Positions 34,333-43,264 of a stretch of DNA of 64,000 nt are shown piece after piece. The position numbers and the translations under genes were made by a program. The DNA is from Paenibacillus dendritiformis (GTDB lineage: Bacteria; Bacillota; Bacilli; Paenibacillales; Paenibacillaceae). Location of the stretch: the NCBI RefSeq assembly GCF_021654795.1, contig NZ_AP025344.1:3906501-3970500 (forward strand). The letters run 5' to 3'. The notes under the pieces were generated by a model, which searched no databases, was not told the DNA's origin, and saw only the letters and a program-made list of their open reading frames with translations. Every line of letters starts with the position of its first letter. The first letter of the stretch is position 1.

Positions 34333-34411
34333 GAACATACAATTCACGATAAAATAAACCCATATGAACATTTAATTGAACATAAATGAACATTGAGCTA
34401 TACTATGAACG
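34333..34411. promoter_or_regulatory. Cluster of GAACA direct repeats, likely DeoR-type operator
   Basis: GAACA occurs at 34333, 34366, 34378 and 34388, with GAAC again at 34407, on one strand around the kduI promoter. DeoR-family repressors commonly bind direct repeats; the second gene of this operon encodes one. Confidence 0.5.
34376..34404 (+). promoter_or_regulatory. Sigma-A promoter of the kdu operon
   Basis: TTGAAC (34376-34381), a 17-base spacer and TATACT (34399-34404), about 50 bases upstream of kduI and overlapping the GAACA repeats. Confidence 0.7.
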
Positions 34412-34453
34412 AGAGCATTCATCATTTACTTGTCCGAAGGAGGAAACCGCATC

Positions 34454-35287
34454 ATGGAAATCCGTTACGCTTGTCATCCCGAAGGCGCGAAGGGCTATGA
34501 TACTTCCCGTCTCCGCGAGGAGTTTCTGATTGAGAGGCTGTTCGTGGACAATGAGCTTCTTATGGTGTACAGTCACGTTGACAGGTTCATTACCGGAGGC
34601 GTCCTGCCGACGACGAAGACGGTGAAGCTGGAAGCGGACGCGAAGGAAATGGGCGCCGATTATTTCCTGGAACGGCGGGAGATCGGAATAATTAATGTCG
34701 GCGGAGAAGGCGTCGTCACCGTGGACGGAGTCGCCTATGACATGGAGCCGCGCGATTGTCTCTATGTCGGCATGGGAAGCAAGGATGTGACGTTCGCGAG
34801 CAAGGAGGCGGCCCGCCCGGCGCGCTTCTATTTCAACTCGACGCCGGCGCACAAGACGCACCCGACGGAGAAGGTGGCCATCAGCAAGGCCACGCCGCAG
34901 CATCTCGGCAGTCTGTCGAGCTCCAACGAGCGCACGATTTATAAATATATCCACAAAGGCGGGGTGCAAAGCTGCCAGCTCGTCATGGGGATGACGCTGC
35001 TGAAGCCGAACAATATGTGGAATACGATGCCTTGCCATACCCATAACCGCCGCTCTGAAGTCTATTTCTATTTCGACATGCCGGAGGACGGCGTCGTCTT
35101 CCATCTGATGGGCGAGCCGCAAGAGACGCGCCACGTCGTCGTCCGGAACGAGCAAGCGATTATTTCCCCTAGCTGGTCGATACATAGCGGCGTCGGCACG
35201 AGCAATTATACGTTCATCTGGGGCATGGCCGGAGAGAACCAGACATTCGAAGATATGGATATGGTCGATATGAAGGATTTGAAGTAA
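34454..35287 (+). CDS. kduI: 5-dehydro-4-deoxy-D-glucuronate isomerase (KduI)
   Basis: Isomerises 5-keto-4-deoxyuronate, formed from unsaturated uronides, to 3-deoxy-D-glycero-2,5-hexodiulosonate. The 277-residue protein matches KduI length and shows family segments PTTKTVKLEADAKEMGADYF, RPARFYFNSTPAHKTHPTEK, and the metal site PCHTHNRRSEVYFYF. The ATG at 34454 has AGGAGG about 10 bases upstream; an in-frame upstream codon lacks a site. It begins a four-gene operon with deoR, kduD and a GH88 hydrolase for breakdown of unsaturated pectin or glycosaminoglycan fragments. Confidence 0.95.
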   Translation: MEIRYACHPEGAKGYDTSRLREEFLIERLFVDNELLMVYSHVDRFITGGVLPTTKTVKLEADAKEMGADYFLERREIGIINVGGEGVVTVDGVAYDMEPRDCLYVGMGSKDVTFASKEAARPARFYFNSTPAHKTHPTEKVAISKATPQHLGSLSSSNERTIYKYIHKGGVQSCQLVMGMTLLKPNNMWNTMPCHTHNRRSEVYFYFDMPEDGVVFHLMGEPQETRHVVVRNEQAIISPSWSIHSGVGTSNYTFIWGMAGENQTFEDMDMVDMKDLK

Positions 35288-35300
35288 AGGATTGAACGAT

Positions 35301-36053
35301 ATGTCCAATGTAAAACGCCATCAACAAATCATGGAGCTTCTCATTCAACAAGGGGAGGTCAAAGTGAACGAGCTGAGCGAGCGGCTGGAAGTGACCGGCA
35401 AGACGATCCGCGCCGATCTCGAGGCGCTCGAAGCGCAAGGCCTGCTTGCCCGCGTTCACGGCGGCGCCGTGTTGAAAAATATGTCCGATCTCGGCATGCT
35501 TCCCGTGCAGGCGCCGAACAGCCGGAACCTAAACGAGAAGGCCGAGATCGCGGAGAAAGCCGTACGCCTCATCGAACCTGACGACATCATTGCGCTTGAT
35601 GGCGGAAGCACGACGCTGGAAATGGCGAAGCGTCTGGATCATGAGTCGTTAACGGTCGTAACCAACGACCTGTTCATCATCGCCGAGTTGACACGGAAGC
35701 CCCACATCCGCCTCGTCGTCCCCGGCGGGTACCGCAACCGCAATCTGCTCGTCAGCTGCGAGGCGGTCCAGCTCGTGCGCAAGCTCAATATCCAGAAGGC
35801 GTTCGTCTCTTCCACCGGAATCCATACCGAGAACGGTCTGACGATCTATACGAGCGAGCTGTATGATCTGAAGCGCGCCTGGATCGAGACGGCCAAGCAT
35901 TCCTACGGAGTCGTCGACCATACGAAGTTCGGCAAATCCGCGCTTTTGACCTTCGCCTCCTTGTCCGAGATGACCTCCGTCATCACAGACAGCGGCTTGA
36001 GCGAGGAAGCGAGGTCGACTTATATCGCGGCAGGAATCCCGGCCATCTTGTAA
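35301..36053 (+). CDS. DeoR family transcriptional regulator
   Basis: Repressor of 250 aa with an N-terminal DeoR helix-turn-helix (VKRHQQIMELLIQQGEVKVN and LSERLEVTGKTIRADL) and a C-terminal sugar-phosphate sensing domain (DGGSTTLEMAKRL, NLLVSCEAV, GVVDHTKFGKSA). It lies between kduI and kduD and most likely controls this operon through the GAACA repeats in the kduI promoter. Start is ATG at 35301 (AAAGGA upstream); an upstream TTG in frame is less likely. Confidence 0.92.
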   Translation: MSNVKRHQQIMELLIQQGEVKVNELSERLEVTGKTIRADLEALEAQGLLARVHGGAVLKNMSDLGMLPVQAPNSRNLNEKAEIAEKAVRLIEPDDIIALDGGSTTLEMAKRLDHESLTVVTNDLFIIAELTRKPHIRLVVPGGYRNRNLLVSCEAVQLVRKLNIQKAFVSSTGIHTENGLTIYTSELYDLKRAWIETAKHSYGVVDHTKFGKSALLTFASLSEMTSVITDSGLSEEARSTYIAAGIPAIL

Positions 36054-36120
36054 GCCGGCGTGCGGGACCTGCCCTCTGTTCAATCCTCGAATACAACAGT
36101 TATTAAGGAGGAAAAGGGTT

Positions 36121-36879
36121 ATGCAATCCATCTTCGATTTGCGGGGCCGCACCGCCGTCGTGACGGGCGGAGGCGCCGGTCTCGGCTACGGCATCGCCGA
36201 GGGTCTGGCCCGGGCAGGCGCCGACCTGATTCTCGTCTCTCACAACGTTCGCAAGGAGCCGCTGCAGAAGCTGCAGGCTCTGGGCGTCAAGACGGCCTAT
36301 ATCCAGGCCGATCTGAAAGAATTGGACGGAATTGAAAGCGTTGTCGGACAATGCCTGGAAGCGGCCGGAGGCCAGGTTGATATCTTGGTGAACAATTCCG
36401 GCATCATCCGCCGGACGCCCGCAGCGGATCATCCCTTGCCGGACTGGCATGAGGTGCTGCAATTGAATCTGCATGCCGTCTTCTACTTGTGCCAGTCCTT
36501 CGGCAAGACGATGATTGAGCGCGGATCCGGCAAAATCATCAACATCGCCTCGATGCTCTCCTTCCAGGGCGGCATCAATGTGCCCGGCTATACCGCGGCG
36601 AAGCATGGCGTCGCCGGCATCACGAAGGCGCTCGCGAATGAATGGGCGAAACACGGCGTCAATGTCAACGCCATCGCGCCTGGTTATATGGCGACCGACA
36701 ACACGCAGCAGCTCCGCGACGACGAGAAGCGCAGCGCGGAGATTCTGGGCCGGATTCCGGCGGGACGCTGGGGGACGCCGGAGGACTTGGCTGGTCCTGC
36801 CGTATTCCTCGCCTCCTCCGCCTCGGATTACGTGAATGGTCATATTTTGTGCGTGGACGGCGGCTGGATGAACCGCTAA
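36121..36879 (+). CDS. kduD: 2-deoxy-D-gluconate 3-dehydrogenase (KduD), SDR
   Basis: SDR dehydrogenase, 252 aa, that reduces 3-deoxy-D-glycero-2,5-hexodiulosonate to 2-keto-3-deoxygluconate. Motifs TGGGAGLG, NNSG and YTAAKHG (YxxxK) are present, and the C-terminal GRIPAGRWGTPEDLAGPAVF and HILCVDGGWMNR are typical of KduD. AAGGAGG precedes the ATG. It follows the regulator gene and acts directly after KduI; no KDG kinase or aldolase gene is in this window. Confidence 0.94.
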   Translation: MQSIFDLRGRTAVVTGGGAGLGYGIAEGLARAGADLILVSHNVRKEPLQKLQALGVKTAYIQADLKELDGIESVVGQCLEAAGGQVDILVNNSGIIRRTPAADHPLPDWHEVLQLNLHAVFYLCQSFGKTMIERGSGKIINIASMLSFQGGINVPGYTAAKHGVAGITKALANEWAKHGVNVNAIAPGYMATDNTQQLRDDEKRSAEILGRIPAGRWGTPEDLAGPAVFLASSASDYVNGHILCVDGGWMNR

Positions 36880-36971
36880 TAGAGGTTGTTCAATAAGCCC
36901 GCTTGCTACCTTCCCGGTGCGAAAACCGGTCACTTGAACACGTTCCAATATAGAGAAAGGGGCAGTGTACG

Positions 36972-38111
36972 ATGAAAACGCTATGGGCGCAAGCCATTGA
37001 AGACGCGGTCTCGAAGACGAGAGCGAATATGGAGCGCTTCGGGAATCGGTTCCCCCATGTCGGCCGGGATGGCGGGGCGTATCTTCTGAACGACAACACC
37101 GACTGGACCGACGGCTTTTGGAGCGGCATCTTATGGCTGTGCTATGAGTATACGAAGGAGGAAGCCTTCGCCGAGGCGGCCCGCCGCACGGTCAGAAGCT
37201 TCGATGAGCGGCTGCAAAGGGATGTCGCGCTTGATCATCACGACATCGGATTCCTGTACTCGCTCTCTTCCAAGGCGCAGTGGATTATCGAGCAGGAACC
37301 GGCGGCGCGCGACTTGACGCTGCGCGCGGCGGATAAGCTCATGAACCGCTGGCGAGAGAAGGGACGCTATATTCAGGCGTGGGGGCCGAAGGGCGATCCG
37401 AAGAACGGCGGCCGCATTATCATTGATTGCCTGATGAATCTGCCGCTCCTGTTCTGGGCCACGGAAATGACCGGAGACCACCGGTATGCCGAAGTGGCGC
37501 GCATTCATGCCGAGCTGAGCAGACGCTATCTCGTACGCGGCGACGATTCCTCGTACCATACGTTTCATATCGAGCCAGAGAGCGGCCTGCCAATCGGCGG
37601 ATCGACCCATCAAGGGTATACGAACGGATCGACCTGGACGCGCGGCCAGGCCTGGGGCATATACGGGTTCGCCCTCGCCTACCGCTACACGCGCGACGAT
37701 CATTTCCTGGAGACGTCCCGGCGCATGGCCCGCTACTTCCTGGAACGGCTCCCGGAGGATCATGTCGTCTACTGGGATTTCGATGTGACCGCGGAAGACT
37801 CGACCCCGAGAGACAGCTCCGCCTCCGCGATTACGGCCGCCGGGCTGCAGGAGCTGCTGGCGCATCTGCCGTCCGATCATCCGGAGCGCGAGTGGCTGAA
37901 GAGCGGCATGGAGAAGATGCTCGATTCGCTCGTCCGACGTTACTCGACGATGCAGTTCCCGGAAGAAGACGGCTTGCTGCGGCGAGGTTCCTATGCCGTG
38001 CGGCTCGGCCACAGCCCGGACGACTATGTCATCTGGGGCGACTATTATTATTTGGAGGCCTTGATGCGCCTCGAACGAGGGGTGCCCGGCTACTGGTACA
38101 ACCGCGCCTGA
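36972..38111 (+). CDS. GH88 unsaturated glucuronyl hydrolase
   Basis: Cytoplasmic glycoside hydrolase, 379 aa, that releases the terminal 4,5-unsaturated uronic acid from oligosaccharides made by polysaccharide lyases. Catalytic aspartates are at Asp91 (HHDIGF) and Asp152 (IIDCLMNLPLL), matching Asp88 and Asp149 of the Bacillus enzyme. The segment STHQGYTNGSTWTRGQAWGIYGF and the end GVPGYWYN also fit the family. Its product feeds KduI and KduD encoded just upstream. No signal peptide is seen, so the oligosaccharides must be imported; no transporter is adjacent. A bidirectional terminator follows. Confidence 0.94.
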   Translation: MKTLWAQAIEDAVSKTRANMERFGNRFPHVGRDGGAYLLNDNTDWTDGFWSGILWLCYEYTKEEAFAEAARRTVRSFDERLQRDVALDHHDIGFLYSLSSKAQWIIEQEPAARDLTLRAADKLMNRWREKGRYIQAWGPKGDPKNGGRIIIDCLMNLPLLFWATEMTGDHRYAEVARIHAELSRRYLVRGDDSSYHTFHIEPESGLPIGGSTHQGYTNGSTWTRGQAWGIYGFALAYRYTRDDHFLETSRRMARYFLERLPEDHVVYWDFDVTAEDSTPRDSSASAITAAGLQELLAHLPSDHPEREWLKSGMEKMLDSLVRRYSTMQFPEEDGLLRRGSYAVRLGHSPDDYVIWGDYYYLEALMRLERGVPGYWYNRA

Positions 38112-38124
38112 CGGACTTATGCGA

Positions 38125-38178
38125 CAGCCCCTGTCCCACGATGCAGATTGGACTGCATCCCGGACAGGGGCTGCGTTA
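38125..38178. terminator. Bidirectional terminator between the GH88 gene and the AraC gene
   Basis: CAGCCCCTGTCC (38125-38136) pairs with GGACAGGGGCTG (38162-38173); it separates convergent genes. Confidence 0.75.
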
Positions 38179-38180
38179 GT

Positions 38181-39053
38181 TTACCGGTAAGCGCATTCGG
38201 TGACCTGGTTTCTCTGCATTTCCGCGCGGTGGGCGGTTGGGGAGCGCTTGTACCATTTTTTATACAGCTTCGAAAAATACAACGCATCCTCATAGCCGAC
38301 GGAAGCGGCTATCTGCTCCATCGTCAGCTTCGTTGTCAGCAGCAGCGTCCGGGCCCGCTCCATCCGGATGCGCAGCAGAAACTGCATCGGGGATTCCCCC
38401 ATCTGCTTGCGGAACATTTTCGATAAATAGGTCCGGTGGTAGCCGAGCTTCTGCGCCAGCTCGTCGATCGATATCGATTTGTCATGCTGCAGCGTCAGCC
38501 ATCTGGCCGCCTGTTCCACCTGCCGTTCGATATCGGTTCGGGTGTCCTCCTTCCCGGAGCGCAGCGCTGCGCCCGCGGCCCGCGCATATTCAGACAGGAT
38601 CAGCCGAAAATAACCCTCCGCCTCCATATCTCCCGCATGGCCGCCGCGGTGAAGCGCTTTCGTTAAACTGCGAAGCATCGCGTTCAACCGATGGTGACGG
38701 TAACCCTGCAAGACGGGAACATGCGGCCCGACCCCGATCTTGGCCAGAATCCGGTCGGCGTCTTGTCCGCGGAATCCGACCCAGCTATACTGCCACGGCT
38801 CCTCGCCGTCGGACTCATACCGCACCATTTCCCCCGGAAAAATAAAGAAGCTGTCGCCGCTGCGAAGCTGGAACTCCTGCCCGCGAATGACGAAGGTGCC
38901 CTTGCCTGACAAAATGCTGTGCACCAAATAATAATCATGCACCGTGGGCCCAATGCGGTGATGGGGTTCGGTCTTCGCCTGACCGCTGAAAAGAATCGTC
39001 AATTCCCCGCGGGACGGGTATTCGTTAATCGCGATATGCGCTGTCTCCGCCAT
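38181..39053 (-). CDS. AraC family regulator with cupin sensing domain
   Basis: Regulator of 290 aa: an N-terminal cupin/AraC_binding domain (HSILSGKGTFVIRGQEF, GDSFFIFPGEM) and a C-terminal two-helix-turn-helix domain (ISIDELAQKLGYHRTYLSKMF and MEQIAASVGYEDALYFSKLY). The start ATG at 39053 follows GAGGAGGA; a much longer upstream frame lacks support and runs across the neighbouring gene. It is divergent from melA, and an inverted repeat sits between them, so it probably activates melA in response to an alpha-galactoside. Confidence 0.9.
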   Translation of the reverse strand: MAETAHIAINEYPSRGELTILFSGQAKTEPHHRIGPTVHDYYLVHSILSGKGTFVIRGQEFQLRSGDSFFIFPGEMVRYESDGEEPWQYSWVGFRGQDADRILAKIGVGPHVPVLQGYRHHRLNAMLRSLTKALHRGGHAGDMEAEGYFRLILSEYARAAGAALRSGKEDTRTDIERQVEQAARWLTLQHDKSISIDELAQKLGYHRTYLSKMFRKQMGESPMQFLLRIRMERARTLLLTTKLTMEQIAASVGYEDALYFSKLYKKWYKRSPTAHRAEMQRNQVTECAYR

Positions 39054-39161
39054 CGGCCTATCCTCCTCATCGGGATACAATATTCCATACTGTCGACCAA
39101 AATAACCATACTCTTCTCTTGTCAAATCAGATACATTGATTGTAACGCATCTGAGTGCAAG

Positions 39162-39179
39162 TTGCATCAGACCATGCAA
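39162..39179. promoter_or_regulatory. Inverted repeat between araC-type gene and melA
   Basis: TTGCAT and ATGCAA are separated by six bases, 49 bases upstream of melA and 109 from the regulator start. A candidate AraC or other operator. Confidence 0.35.
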
Positions 39180-39227
39180 TATATTTTTTAAGATTTTATT
39201 CCTGTCCAGCGAAAGGATGATCTTGCT

Positions 39228-40526
39228 ATGGGTAAAATTACGTTTCTCGGTGCCGGAAGCACGGTATTTGCCAAAAATGTATTGGGCGACTGCATGCTGA
39301 CGCCTGCGCTGCAATCGTTCGAGCTGGCGCTGTTCGACATCGATCGTGAACGCCTCCGGGATTCCGAACGGATGTTGAATCATCTCGTCGCATCGACGGG
39401 CAGCACATGCCGGGTCGTCGCTTACCACGACCGCAAGGAGGCGCTGCGCGGCGCCAAGTATATCGTCAACGCGATTCAAGTCGGCGGCTATGATCCTTGC
39501 ACGATGACCGATTTCGAGGTTCCGAAAAAATACGGCTTGCGCCAAACGATCGCCGATACGGTCGGCATCGGCGGAATTTTCCGCAATCTGCGCACCATCC
39601 CGGTCATGCTCGACTTCGCGAGAGACATCCAGGAGGTCTGTCCGGGTGCGTGGTTCCTCAACTATACGAACCCGATGGCGGTATTGACCAACGTCATGAT
39701 TACGCATGGCGGCGTGAAGACGGTCGGCTTATGCCACAGCGTGCAGGTGTGTATGCCTTGGCTGTTCAATGACCTCGGGATGGATTCCACGGGCGTGCAG
39801 ACGAAAATCGCCGGCATCAACCATATGGCCTGGCTGCTGGAAGTGACGAAGGACGGTCAAGATCTGTATCCGGAGATTAAGCGCCGGGCGGCGGAGAAGC
39901 AGAAGGAGAAGCATCATGATATGGTGCGCTACGAGCTGATGTTCAAGTTCGGCTATTATGTCACCGAGTCGTCCGAGCATAATGCCGAGTATCATCCTTA
40001 TTTCATCAAGCGGGCCTATCCGGAATTGATCGACAAGCTGAACATTCCGCTGGATGAATATCCGCGCCGCTGCGTCAATCAGATTGCTTCCTGGAAGGAG
40101 ATGCGCGAGAAGCTGGTGAATGATGCCCGGCTGGAGCATGCCCGCTCGCATGAGTATGCTTCCTATATTTTCGAGGCAATGGAGACGGGGGAGCCGTTCA
40201 AGATTGGCGGCAACGTCATGAACACGGGGCTGATTCCGAATCTTCCGGCGGAAGCCTGCGTCGAGGTGCCGTGCCTCGTCGACCGCAGCGGCGTGACGCC
40301 AACCTTTGTCGGCAATCTGCCGCCGCAGCTGGCTGCGCTGAACCGGACCAATATCAACACGCAGCTCCTCACGATCGAAGCGGCCATCACCGGCAAAAAA
40401 GAGCATATCTACCATGCGGCGATGCTTGATCCGCATACATCCGCCGAGCTCAGCCTCGACGACATCGTATCGCTGTGCGACGATATGATTGAGGCGCATG
40501 GCAGCTGGCTGCCGGCGTTCCGCTAA
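39228..40526 (+). CDS. melA: Alpha-galactosidase, GH4 family (MelA)
   Basis: NAD+- and Mn2+-dependent alpha-glycosidase of family GH4, 432 aa, cytoplasmic. It has the N-terminal dinucleotide site ITFLGAGSTVFAKNVLGD and the metal ligands Cys169 (GLCHSVQ) and His199 (GINHMAW); VGGYDPCTMTDFEVP and QTIADTVGIGG are typical of the MelA branch. AAAGGA precedes the ATG. A companion alpha-galactoside transporter is not adjacent. It is divergent from an AraC regulator and ends at a strong terminator. Confidence 0.93.
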   Translation: MGKITFLGAGSTVFAKNVLGDCMLTPALQSFELALFDIDRERLRDSERMLNHLVASTGSTCRVVAYHDRKEALRGAKYIVNAIQVGGYDPCTMTDFEVPKKYGLRQTIADTVGIGGIFRNLRTIPVMLDFARDIQEVCPGAWFLNYTNPMAVLTNVMITHGGVKTVGLCHSVQVCMPWLFNDLGMDSTGVQTKIAGINHMAWLLEVTKDGQDLYPEIKRRAAEKQKEKHHDMVRYELMFKFGYYVTESSEHNAEYHPYFIKRAYPELIDKLNIPLDEYPRRCVNQIASWKEMREKLVNDARLEHARSHEYASYIFEAMETGEPFKIGGNVMNTGLIPNLPAEACVEVPCLVDRSGVTPTFVGNLPPQLAALNRTNINTQLLTIEAAITGKKEHIYHAAMLDPHTSAELSLDDIVSLCDDMIEAHGSWLPAFR

Positions 40527-40565
40527 GCTGCGGCCGGTCTGTATCAGCGGTCAGCGCATACGAAC

Positions 40566-40616
40566 AGACAGACCGCATCCCCTTCCACATCGAGGAGATA
40601 CGGTCTGTCTTCTTCT
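40566..40616. terminator. Bidirectional terminator between melA and the YeiH-type gene
   Basis: AGACAGACCG(C)ATC (40566-40579) pairs with GAT(A)CGGTCTGTCT (40597-40610), followed by TCTTCT. Confidence 0.75.
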
Positions 40617-40742
40617 ATTATCGCTTATCCCCTTGCCAGAGACTTGGCCGGCATAAGCCCGATCCTCACGTCGGCCCAGGTGCCGGCTTCATTCCCGTGC
40701 GGCGAAGCCGCCTCCGGGATGCCGCCGTTCGCCGCAGACTCC

Positions 40743-41795
40743 TTAGGCCAACCCAAGCAGGTGAACCAGGGCGAAGCCAAGGCCGGACAGCAGCACCGAG
40801 CCGATAAGCCCCGCCGCGAATGAGGTCAGGCCCAGCCGGCGGAACGCGACGAGATCGACGTTCAGGCCTAGACCGGCCATCGCCATCGCGATCAGCATGT
40901 AAGCCAGCGTCACAATCCCGGTCGCGATCTCGGCGGAAATGATCCCCAACGAATTGATGCCGCTCACGACCAGGAAGCCGAGAATGAACCACGGAATCGG
41001 CAGCGTGCGCCAAGACAGCTTCGAGCGGGTTCCCTTCTCCCGTTGCTCGGCCCGGCTGGACCAAATGCCGATAAGAATCGCTACCGGCACGAGAAGCGCC
41101 ACCCGGGTCAGCTTCACGATGACCGCCATATCGACCGCGCCATCGCCTCCGGGCGCCGCGGCCGCAATGACGTGGGCGATCTCATGCAGCGTGGCGCCGG
41201 CGAAGATGCCGTATCCGTCCTGCGTCAATCCGAGCACCGGATACAAAAAGGTATAGACCAACGTAAAAATTGTGCCCAGTATCGCGACCATGGCTGCGCC
41301 AATGGCCGTCTCCTCGTCCTTGGCTTTAATCTGCGGCGAAATCGCGACAACCGCAGCCGCGCCGCAAATGGCCGTGCCGCATGCCGTCAGGATGCCAAGC
41401 CGCTTCTGTACCTTGAACAGTCTTGACAAGCCATAGACGACACTAATAGCGAATATAATGACGATGACCGCAATCAGAAATACTTTCGGGCCCGCATGAA
41501 CAATATCCATCAAATTCAGCCTCATCCCTAGCAGGATAATCCCGAGCCGAAGCAGCTTTTTGCTTGAAAAATTGGTGCCTGCCACAATCTGATCAGGCAC
41601 GCCGATCATGGCACGCCACAGAATGCCGATCAAGATAGCGATAACAAGCTGACCCATAATGCTAAGGAACGGAAGCCCGGCCAAATACTTGGCCGCCAGC
41701 GCGATGACAAGCGTCAATCCGATTCCAAGCGCAAAACCAAGGCCATTCCGCTGCCTGCGGGCATTGGTTGCGCCAAGTCCTTCTCCCTGACTCAT
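40743..41795 (-). CDS. YeiH family (UPF0324) putative sulfate/anion exporter
   Basis: Polytopic membrane protein, 350 aa, with about ten membrane segments, of the YeiH/UPF0324 family described as putative sulfate exporters. Family segments: LRLGIILLGMRLNL, AVVAISPQIKAKDEETA and FAGATLHEIAHVIAAA. Start is ATG at 41795 with GGGGGA upstream; an in-frame earlier ATG lacks a site. A divergent LysR regulator gene lies 415 bases upstream, the same arrangement as the E. coli yeiE/yeiH pair. Confidence 0.9.
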   Translation of the reverse strand: MSQGEGLGATNARRQRNGLGFALGIGLTLVIALAAKYLAGLPFLSIMGQLVIAILIGILWRAMIGVPDQIVAGTNFSSKKLLRLGIILLGMRLNLMDIVHAGPKVFLIAVIVIIFAISVVYGLSRLFKVQKRLGILTACGTAICGAAAVVAISPQIKAKDEETAIGAAMVAILGTIFTLVYTFLYPVLGLTQDGYGIFAGATLHEIAHVIAAAAPGGDGAVDMAVIVKLTRVALLVPVAILIGIWSSRAEQREKGTRSKLSWRTLPIPWFILGFLVVSGINSLGIISAEIATGIVTLAYMLIAMAMAGLGLNVDLVAFRRLGLTSFAAGLIGSVLLSGLGFALVHLLGLA

Positions 41796-42210
41796 GTTTT
41801 TCCCCCAATTCTGTCTGGTTGCACTTTCACATTGCAGCATTGCGGCAACAAAGCAACGATCGCGCAGCGCATTCCGGCGCTTTCCCAGGCTCCCGGGCGC
41901 CTTCCTGCACCTCCCGAGGCAGAAAGATGCCGCTTATCGGTGCCTGCTCCCCTGCTCCATCCCGGCAGCTTACGGGCTCATTCCCCACCTGCATGTGAAC
42001 CCTGATTCCATAATCAACTATAAGCCGAAGAACACGGAATGTGAAATACCAATAAGCTATCCGAACGATTAGGAAAACTTATGCTTGCCCGGATGACCGC
42101 ATCCGGATTGTTCCATTCGGGAGAAAGGGATACAATGGGAAGGGATACAAGCAAGCGATTCCATCAGCGGGATGGATTATTCAGCTAGATGGATACCGGA
42201 GGATTCGAAC
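41796..42210. other. Divergent control region of the YeiH-type and LysR genes
   Basis: About 415 bases with no gene. It contains the ATAAG/CTTAT dyad at 42052-42082. The half next to the YeiH-type gene is C-rich with no clear promoter. Confidence 0.4.
42052..42082. promoter_or_regulatory. Candidate LysR binding dyad
   Basis: ATAAG (42052-42056) and CTTAT (42078-42082) form a spaced inverted repeat in the divergent promoter region, in the manner of LysR-type sites. Weak evidence. Confidence 0.3.
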
Positions 42211-43095
42211 ATGATTGTCGATACATTGAAAGTGTATGTTACCGTCGTAGAGCAGTGCAATTTTTCGAGAGCCGCCAAATTACTGAATCTGTCTCAGCCC
42301 GGCGTCAGCATGCATATCCGGAACCTGGAGAACGAATTCGGGATCAAGCTGATTCACCGCTCTCCCCGGCATGTGAAGACGACGGACGCAGGGCATATCC
42401 TGTACCAGCGGGCCAAGCAAATGCTTGCTCTATACGAGAACGCCAAGGAAGAAATCCATCTGCTGCGGGACGAAGTGACGGGTACGCTGAAGGTGGGAGC
42501 CAGCTTTACGATCGGGGAATATATTTTGCCGCGTCTGATCGCGGATTTTGCCCGCCAATATCCGCAGGTCGATATCCAGGCGATGATCGCCAATACAGAA
42601 GAGATCGCGCAAGCCGTGCGGGCGAATGAGCTCGATGTCGGGCTCGTCGAAGGGAAGATTGAGTATGCCGATATTTTGGTGGATCACCCGTTCATGGAGG
42701 ACGAGATGATCCTCGTCGCCCCCCCGGATCACGAGCTGACGGCGATGCCGAAGCTCGATCCGTCCATGCTGCAGAATCAGATTTGGATTCTGCGGGAGAG
42801 CGGTTCGGGAACCCGTTCCTACAGCGAGCAATTTATTCGGGATCTCGGCGTGGAGCCGAAGCGCACTTATGTGTTCAACAGCAGCCAAGGAGTGAAGGAG
42901 GCCGTTCTCGCCGGCCTTGGCATCGCACTGCTCTCCCGTTGGGTTATCCACAAGGAATTGGAAGCGGGCGAGCTGCGACGCATTCATGTCAAGGGAGGCC
43001 GCGTCATTCGGCCCTTCTTTATTTTACAGGATACGAAGGCAGTGCCGACGATGGCGATGAAAATGCTGATACAGCAGATACGGCAGCTCTCTTGA
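42211..43095 (+). CDS. LysR family transcriptional regulator
   Basis: LysR-type regulator, 294 aa. The N-terminal helix-turn-helix is VYVTVVEQCNFSRAAKLLNL then SQPGVSMHIRNLE; the effector domain carries LKVGASFTIGEYILPRLIADF and a C-terminal AGLGIALLSRWV. It resembles CysL/YwfK-type regulators of sulfur metabolism. The start ATG at 42211 has CGGAGGA nine bases upstream. It is divergent from the YeiH-type exporter gene and probably controls it. Confidence 0.92.
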   Translation: MIVDTLKVYVTVVEQCNFSRAAKLLNLSQPGVSMHIRNLENEFGIKLIHRSPRHVKTTDAGHILYQRAKQMLALYENAKEEIHLLRDEVTGTLKVGASFTIGEYILPRLIADFARQYPQVDIQAMIANTEEIAQAVRANELDVGLVEGKIEYADILVDHPFMEDEMILVAPPDHELTAMPKLDPSMLQNQIWILRESGSGTRSYSEQFIRDLGVEPKRTYVFNSSQGVKEAVLAGLGIALLSRWVIHKELEAGELRRIHVKGGRVIRPFFILQDTKAVPTMAMKMLIQQIRQLS

Positions 43096-43220
43096 CCGGT
43101 TCTTACGGGAAAAATGGCACCAATCGGCCGCTCCCTTCATAGGATGATACCAATGGACACTCTGTATAGGGATACAGGCATCACTCCCTATCGCGGATCT
43201 CCGTGTATGTTCCTTCATGG

Positions 43221-43247
43221 CAAAAGCCGAAGGCGATGCCTTCGGCT
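43221..43247 (-). terminator. Intrinsic terminator of the terC gene
   Basis: Read on the minus strand, AGCCGAAGGC and GCCTTCGGCT pair across a 3-base loop and are followed by TTTTG, just after the terC stop. Confidence 0.75.
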
Positions 43248-43264
43248 GGAGTCATGCCGGGCGG

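Noticed and set aside
38181..39707. 508-aa AraC-type frame extending over melA
   Set aside because: The extra N-terminal part is antisense to melA; GAGGAGGA and the family start support 39053.
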